Shown here in pieces: positions 58,601-64,000 of a stretch of 64,000 nucleotides of DNA. A program made the translations under genes and the position numbers. Source of the DNA: Poecilobothrus nobilitatus (taxonomy: Eukaryota > Arthropoda > Insecta > Diptera > Dolichopodidae); the NCBI GenBank assembly GCA_947095535.1, contig OX352772.1, positions 37,095,445 through 37,159,444 on the forward strand, written 5' to 3'. The notes under the pieces are model-generated. The model ran no database searches and was not told the DNA's origin. It saw nothing but the letters and a program-made list of their open reading frames with translations. How positions within the stretch are numbered: the stretch's first letter is position 1; each line of letters starts with the position of its first letter.

Positions 58601-60906
58601 CTTTTTCTAATCAATTATTGAAACAGATATCTGAAAGTATTTTTTATCAGGATACAACATTTTTGTCTATACCACTGCACATTTGTATGGTTGCTGAAAG
58701 TTTCGAAGACGTATTTAGATTATTTTACGCATCCAACTGCATTGAACTCTCTGAGGAACATAAAAGCCAACTTAATAAAAAAATGAATTTAGCCACATTA
58801 TACAAAACATTTCTTGATAAAAAGTTTTATGAAATTTTACATCAGGATATAAATTTAACAATACCGGGTAACCGATGTTTACTAGAAAATGAATATAGAA
58901 AACTTGTTGGAAATCACACGCAATTAGCTTTACAAAGCGTGTTTTCAATTGAAAATTTGAAAAAGATGTTTCCGACTCGAGAGGTGAGCGATGTATCAAG
59001 TTTATTAGAAAAAATAAAAATAGGTAGTGAAAAGACAGGAATTATTATTAAAATTGTTGATGAAAGGCCTGTTTTTATACATTTAACTTTTGCTGAATAT
59101 TTCATTGCTAATTTTTTTTGGGAAGAGTTTAAATCAATTTCAGAACGAAGCGTGAAAGATTTTATTACAATCGTTATAATCCAATATCTAATAGCTGACA
59201 AGAAAGTGCAAATTTGTAATTTTTTACAATCAATTGCAAGAGAAGATTTAGAATTTAGAATTTTAGAAGAATACGAAAATTATAAATTTTATATGTTGTT
59301 TGAATTACTATGCCAGAAGTTTTTTTTAGATATTCCTAATATAACCATTTATGAAAATACAACTATGCCCATAGATTTAGTCTTTAATATATTAGAATCA
59401 TGGATCAAAATGGGTCAAAATTGTAATCTAAAAATTGTAGAAAATTTTCTTGGGTGGTTAGTGAACAAAGAACAAAGAAAAGAGCTGTTAAATTATTTTG
59501 CAAAACAAGGATATACAAAGATAATTTATTTCTTACGTAAAACTTTAAAACAATCACTTCCTTTTCATAATGCAATACGTTTTTATGATTGGACTGATAA
59601 TCCGCTTTACTTGGCTTTATATAATGAACACTTTGAAACAGCAAAACTACTTATTATGGAATACAATTATGAAACTACTTGGATTGATCCAAAAGGGTAT
59701 GATTTATTAACATTTTTATTACAACAACATCAATTTAATTTGATTAAACGTTGTTTTGAATTAAATCTCTTGAATTATAATACCAATTGTTTATTGAAGG
59801 AAAATAAAACAGTTTTTGTATACTGTATAGAAAATAGAGCACCAAAAGATTTAATAAAACTGATAATTGAAAAAGAAAAAGGTAATATTATTAAGAATGC
59901 AGATACCAATGATGCGTTCACTTTTAATTTATTCTATAAATATGATGAAGAAATAACACAACTTTTAATAAATAATGGATTTGATTTTACCAAAAGTTTA
60001 GAAATTATCACACGTGAAATTTTTAATTTGGACTTTTATATTTCAAAACGTTTTTATCTTAATAAACAAAATTATAACTGTTTTGATAAAATTACAATGT
60101 TACTTAGAAGCGACAGTATACAATTTTCTGTTGATATGCCAAAATTTTTATTACAAGCACAGTCCATTATTCAATTTTTAACTGTAGCGCATGAATCACA
60201 CGACTACGAAAATCTTGAAAACTGTTCATTAGATAATAAAATATTTAAACTAATTATTGAGTGTATAGATCGATATTCTGAAAATAAAATCTTTCAAATT
60301 GGTTTCAATTCGGTGTCAAATTCTAATTATTTGCAATATGAAATTGATAAGAAAGTGGAAATTTGGTCATATTATATGTTCAAAATAGATAATCTATTTA
60401 ATTATTCTAAAGAAAATGATTTTGATAAATTTATAGTAGAAACTTATAACGCTTTAAACGATATTACAGAAAAGAAACTTGATTTTGATTTAGAAGACAC
60501 TAATTTTACAAAACTAGCTAAATGGCTGGTAAAGGATACTAGAGAAAAAGGAAAAAACATTCATTTAGCAAAAGAAAAGGCCAAACAGGAAATCTTAAAA
60601 TTTAAGGATTTAAAAAACAGAATAGCAGAATTTCAAGTTTTAAATAAAATTAATGTTTCAGAAGCATATGTGACTGCTAATGAAATTTATTATTTATTAA
60701 ACATAGAAAAAATTAATTTAAATGAAGAATTACAAAATTTAGTCAAAAATGTTTTTGACTGTGGTGGTATTACAAAATTATTTGAGATATGGGAGAAATT
60801 AAGACTTATAAAAAATGATAAAAATGTGTTAGAACACTTCGTTCGATTAGGTGTTAAATCAAAAACAATTGATGTTATACAGGATTGTCTTAAAATTGTA
60901 GAATAA
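55678..60906 (+). CDS. PD-(D/E)xK nuclease-NACHT-ankyrin-like STAND protein, copy B
   Basis: Single exon, 1742 residues from the ATG at 55678; the open frame reaches back to a TTG at 55666 that only follows the presumed splice site. Nuclease residues: E73, FDD (81-82), Q99-A-K101 in LLQAKH. NACHT: Walker A GEPGIGKT 776-783, Walker B LLFDGFDE 888-895, sensor ITSR ending at R924. Ankyrin-like repeats follow, with LYLALYNEHFETAKLLIMEY around residue 1315. Colinear with copy A, with only small indels. The N-terminal half is very close to copy A, whereas the C-terminal third is only about half identical by eye. The Q-A-K form of the active site is nearer the usual Q-x-K consensus than Q-T-K of copy A. 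Both copies look functional. A role as an innate immune sensor-nuclease is inferred from architecture only; a role in control of transposons or endosymbionts is equally open. Confidence 0.85.
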   Translation: MSSIKRTFEGAKKSLNTVDDVAYRNNSGESNLEQKKRSNIFQCLHGGLYQTKLLMLYFVCGVQKEFPFRLSSELKAAKKFDDVIFETIENGAKQYFLLQAKHRIKQSIKIKLNNDLLHGNLSKGDYTLLKYFFSYQECKEEELFKKGKIKDIILCTNIDFDLDRKVAEKYSGDYISIKDIVTEIDYENDILNFKNENLERKPRFYKFNKNLFPYFKTILERYHATRLTKCLLENRFIDHTSKKDIFHIYHKFLAEEIIDVENKKFYDKFIKNEGISEGAQRLKKCLENEVKHESKHLLTLEKINDDICGEMVNKNKKVKIDPIHAYKQGLNLAEGFGFENTNTNSPKNDNSDFFIKEFFERLVFAVNQPNEEELDQIIKNHISKDFDYSLKDIKFNAILVLMQNWAKGQGDEFLSNDDGKNLLSFKQNFIISVKLIIETSEFKSKIENDAIFFKSHAVAKLNLNNFLCLEKTTIQIFNILSEESALTRVKVYQVLNDMKGSRNNYCFMRLKRVLENKSDLITAFKDYDFVLVIDCTTEESNKEFHTMFDDLFSMIQQNKKKKIILINKPDNIFIKINKSKIIDKYHEVVDDENNFIDLENDSQEQLLQNSKVIFQGKELNLGALIESIDLENLIDKFTLSKLINREEIEIGKSLLDLEDVKRYFISRTFNRQIHIEETFKVDGRFVIIEFFEDVCNINILPEQDIIIISNEIKIFEKLCKEYKQYNIHWFKSKSEDFVWQQTHNNLFKLRKYCHDTASNLQMDMKDLNDKIVIIAGEPGIGKTTVLTDIAKTLKNMNHTNWVCRINLLDCSNQFSIWNQDSTTVKQTLQFLFKNILLQKSNDNIIMDFVNIDDNYKISLTKDKVDLKGTDLLELGLFIQYYNQGKLILLFDGFDEIAPDYKEIVIALLKYFKATELFDLWITSRNYNILNELEDELGTFSYSLEPFSENDQVNFLQKFWKYKLELNELDTNKFIPFSNQLLKQISESIFYQDTTFLSIPLHICMVAESFEDVFRLFYASNCIELSEEHKSQLNKKMNLATLYKTFLDKKFYEILHQDINLTIPGNRCLLENEYRKLVGNHTQLALQSVFSIENLKKMFPTREVSDVSSLLEKIKIGSEKTGIIIKIVDERPVFIHLTFAEYFIANFFWEEFKSISERSVKDFITIVIIQYLIADKKVQICNFLQSIAREDLEFRILEEYENYKFYMLFELLCQKFFLDIPNITIYENTTMPIDLVFNILESWIKMGQNCNLKIVENFLGWLVNKEQRKELLNYFAKQGYTKIIYFLRKTLKQSLPFHNAIRFYDWTDNPLYLALYNEHFETAKLLIMEYNYETTWIDPKGYDLLTFLLQQHQFNLIKRCFELNLLNYNTNCLLKENKTVFVYCIENRAPKDLIKLIIEKEKGNIIKNADTNDAFTFNLFYKYDEEITQLLINNGFDFTKSLEIITREIFNLDFYISKRFYLNKQNYNCFDKITMLLRSDSIQFSVDMPKFLLQAQSIIQFLTVAHESHDYENLENCSLDNKIFKLIIECIDRYSENKIFQIGFNSVSNSNYLQYEIDKKVEIWSYYMFKIDNLFNYSKENDFDKFIVETYNALNDITEKKLDFDLEDTNFTKLAKWLVKDTREKGKNIHLAKEKAKQEILKFKDLKNRIAEFQVLNKINVSEAYVTANEIYYLLNIEKINLNEELQNLVKNVFDCGGITKLFEIWEKLRLIKNDKNVLEHFVRLGVKSKTIDVIQDCLKIVE

Positions 60907-60969
60907 TCATTTTGCAATTCAAAGAAAAAACGATTACTTTCAAGAAATTCCAAATGTGGCCAAATTAAC

Positions 60970-61500
60970 CCAATATTTTAAATTCAATTATTAATAAAAA
61001 TGTTGATGAAAATGGAACTGTACTACATTTTGCTGTACATATGTCTAGGTAATATGGAAGCTGTTAAAATGCGAATCTTAATGAAGAAGTTGTCGAATAC
61101 AGATCTCTTTTACTGAGCAATTTAGAACGAATAAAAACCGAATGTCTTGAAGTACATTTTAAAAATTATTTTCCACTACATATCGCCAGTTTCAACAACT
61201 GATACATAAATGTTTAAATTTTTACAAGTGTATTACAAGTGAATTTGATGTTAAAGATTGTGATGGGAAAACTCTGGTCATTTGAAAATGGTTGGCTATA
61301 TATTTAGTATCACAAATGAAATTGACGTTAAGAACATGATAGGTGCAACACTTTTACATTATGCTGACATGACCTTAAAAAAGAAATCAAAGTTAAAGAA
61401 TATTAGAATAGAAGAACTTTGCATTACGCATCCATTGTTGATAAAGTTGAAGTAGAACAAAGACATTTTAAAGGTAGATTCGGTAGAGATTTACTCGAAT
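60970..61500 (+). pseudogene. Decayed ankyrin-repeat tail 3' of copy B
   Basis: Three ankyrin units can be read in shifting frames after the stop. They are LNSIINKNVDENGTVLHFAV (about 60980-61038) continuing GNMEAVKM; FPLHIASFNN (about 61170-61200); and NEIDVKNMIGATLLHYADM (about 61315-61370). Stops and frameshifts separate them. The ancestral protein therefore probably ended in a longer ankyrin domain, or an ankyrin gene lay next to it. Confidence 0.7.
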
Positions 61501-63295
61501 TCTTAAATAAGTAAGAAAATTTCATTTAAATATCATGTATGACAACTTCATAAAAAATTTAAAAAAATGGTAAAAGAAAGTTAACATCAAGAAGAAATTT
61601 TTTTAATCCATAATTTAATTTCTACTAAGTTTTAAAAAAAGTTATATTAACTTAATTGTAATTGAAATAAATAAATTTAGAACTACAAACAGTTGTTACA
61701 ATAATTCTTTAAATAATTTGGAAAGGTTTGCATGCACACCAGAAATAAAGCAAATTTTTAATTTTTTAATTTTTTGCAACCATGTTTTTTACATTTTCTA
61801 ACAAAGTATGTACATATTTTCAAAAAGGAAATCTCGAGACCGTTCAGATTAGCATAAAAGGTTGTCAATAGTACTATTAGTTAAAGAGATATAATAAAAT
61901 TTTTAACATAATATGAAAAAGAGGAATCTTTACCTTTAAGGAATTTCCATTTCAAATTATCTGCAGTAAGTTGAAGGAGGCGCTTTATACATCACAGGTA
62001 AGTAATAAATTGACGTAAGTAATAAAAGCATATTTTTTTTAATGGAATTATTTTTAATTGTGGACAAATTAGCAATTAGTATTTATCAACGTTTTGGACC
62101 GTATATTTAGTTTAATATTTCAAATAGTCTACTCATATCAGAAGCCAAAATTCAGTTGAAGCTTCGTCGGCTTCAAATAGTAGTTGAAAAAGCTCAAAAG
62201 CTTAATGACCTTTATCATCTTATACAACTTCACCCTCTTTTCAAGAAAAAGTTTTTTGGAATTACCTTTATTTTCATTAAAAAAGTAATTTATTTTTCTT
62301 TTAGTGAACTTTTCATCGATTACAATCCATACAACATTTGACAAAAATTTACATACTGACCTGAATTGATAAAGAATTGCAATATAATTAACAACGTGTC
62401 ACTTATATTGATATTTGATTGAGCAAACTGAGTGAGCTAAGTATGTATGTATGTATATTGGGTGTATGCTCCTAGCCTTTATAAAAAATATAAATTTAAT
62501 TAACTACAATTTTTATAAAATTAAAATTCTAAAGATATATAATTTACGATAATAATAAAAATATGTCTTATTTTTTACATGCTAATGGAAAAATCAAAAT
62601 TAACGTAAAAAAAACATATTTTTTCTTCGTTGGAAAAGGAGATTAAAAATTTAGGATTTAGGAACATTTTTGTCAACATTTCTCGTTTTCAAAATAGATA
62701 TTAAATTTGGTTTTTTTATTTTATTTCCAGATTTTATTTCCGTCCAGATATAGATATCTCTTGATTTTGTTGGGATCACTTGGCCTTAAAGTGATAAATT
62801 TTTAAAAAACATGAATAACAAACTATCAGATCTGAGTATCTTCAAGTAAAAATAAATAAACACAAATTTTGTTTTTTGAAGAAAAACTAGAAAAAAACCT
62901 TTCTATGTTATGTTTTAGTCAGCTTTTAAATTTAATTTATACTCAAAATACTGTTAACTGATTGATAACTATACGAGCAGTGTTGCCGTTTTAGCGACTT
63001 TGTCGCTATATTTAGGTGAATTTTCTAAGCTTTAGTGACATAAAATACAATTTAACGACAGAAAAAAGTTAATGATTTTTTAAAGATTTTTCTGTATATG
63101 TCTTTAACGACAAAAGTATACAGATAAAAAAAAATTGCAATATAATATTTTACAATAGAACTATCTGATGACGAAGTAGAATCTGATGAAGAAGTAGAAG
63201 GTAAAAAAATGTAATTTGTTGGTTATTAATGTGTTTCTTTTTAAATTATATAAACTATTCAATTTAAGTAATTTTATTTTAATTTGTTTTTAGCA
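61501..63295. other. AT-rich spacer
   Basis: The duplicated unit ends near 61725. At 62981 CAGTGTTGCCGTTTTAGCGA resembles a hAT-type end but no partner is visible. No gene. Confidence 0.45.
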
Positions 63296-63760
63296 CATTT
63301 CCAAAAAAAATTTGAAAAAATGTGCTTATTAGTTTCACTCTGTCCGTCCGTTCGTCTGTTTACAAAACTTCTACACCGTTAAAGATAGAGAAAAAATTTC
63401 TTAACCATGGGTAGGTCTCATAAAAAAAAGTAATTTTGTGGAACAACTTTTTCATGTAGCCTCGTCCATTACGGAGCTACAGCCCTTCAAACTTTGAAAA
63501 AGCCCTATTTTTGCGTATGCGTATGTCTCATGTTTTGCTAAACATTTTTTCAATCTGAAAACGTCTTTCGACAGGTACTTTTTTTAATTTTGTGAATTAA
63601 TATCAAAATTATAAAATTCTTTTAAATTTAGTATTTAAATTTACCGTTATGTGAAAACCAAATTATGCCTAATTTTTCTCTCCTTATAACTCCGGAACGC
63701 TTTCAGATACTCGAAAAAATATCTTAACAATAATCATGTACAAAATATACAGAGAATATA
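63296..63760 (+). repeat. Dispersed repeat R, partial copy
   Basis: Same strand as the 14.7-kb copy, from CACTCTGTCCGTCCGTTCG through CTTCTACACCGTTAAAGATA to TAACTCCGGAACGC. It breaks off where the non-LTR fragment starts. Confidence 0.65.
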
Positions 63761-63799
63761 AAAATAAAATTAGAAATTGACAAGGAAAAAAAAAACATT

Positions 63800-64000
63800 A
63801 TTCAGGTTTAATAGATAAAAATCCTACAAGCGGGAAAAACTTGTGGGATGTATACAAACAAATTATGTTAAACAGAGATACTGCGAATTTAAAAACCTGA
63901 AAGCTAATTGAACATAATAATACACTAATTTCAGATCAATGGGGTCTCAGAAGCAATGAATGAGTTTTTCACTAATCCTTCTGCGGCTAACGGGCATGAT
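63800..64000 (+). pseudogene. Non-LTR retrotransposon fragment, linker before reverse transcriptase, cut by window edge
   Basis: Plus-strand text LIDKNPTSGKNLWDVYKQIM, then LIEHNNTLISD and, after a +1 shift, VSEAMNEFFTNPSAANGHD, follows the pattern of Jockey-type ORF2 between endonuclease and reverse transcriptase (K.LW, then NG..I.D...A..FN.FF). It has an in-frame stop near 63899 and a frameshift near 63945. The element may continue outside the window. Confidence 0.65.

Noticed and set aside
62981..63130. hAT MITE starting CAGTGTTGCCG
   Set aside because: No inverted partner or target duplication could be found in the following sequence.

Overview
The window is AT-rich insect nuclear DNA, most likely from a fly or midge. 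It holds a multi-exon glutamine-dependent NAD synthetase gene with GT-AG introns and long T-tracts, plus many decayed eukaryotic transposons (piggyBac, Tc1, hAT, THAP-type, Helitron, Jockey-like non-LTR), tRNA-derived SINEs and MITEs. The dipteran guess rests on general look (TACATATGTA-type repeats, short introns, element types); the order cannot be proven from the sequence. No prokaryotic operons, CRISPR arrays or rRNA genes are visible.

Layout. 1-7.7 kb: AT-rich spacer with a SINE, a foldback repeat and a 3' fragment of a non-LTR retrotransposon. 7.7-10.9 kb: Nadsyn, six coding exons and probably a 5' UTR intron. 10.9-37.7 kb: repeat-rich intergenic DNA with a 988-bp MITE that has a 20-bp TIR, an 8-bp target duplication and an internal minisatellite; other small palindromic elements; a broken hAT (ZMYM1-like) transposase; a THAP-domain relic; a Helitron fragment; and a non-LTR endonuclease fragment. 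37.7-44.5 kb and 54.5-61.7 kb: two paralogous units in the same orientation, each carrying one single-exon gene of about 5.2 kb. 44.5-54.5 kb, between them: a hAT-type MITE, a frameshifted piggyBac copy and a Tc1 copy, the last two nested in older repeats that have relatives at 27-30 kb. 61.7-64 kb: spacer, another copy of the dispersed repeat, and the edge of a non-LTR element.

The most interesting content is the pair of 1726- and 1742-residue proteins. Each has an N-terminal region with the GG-x2-Q, E, DD and Q-x-K signature of a PD-(D/E)xK nuclease of the Cap4/DUF4297 kind, a roughly 570-residue middle region I cannot assign, a NACHT NTPase and a divergent ankyrin-like C-terminal part. This order resembles bacterial antiviral STAND (Avs) proteins, so the pair may be an insect nuclease-STAND immune locus, possibly of horizontally acquired origin; that is inference. 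The start codons lie just behind matching splice acceptors, two stretches of the coding sequence are identical between the copies while the C-terminal part has diverged, and decayed ankyrin repeats lie 3' of both stop codons.
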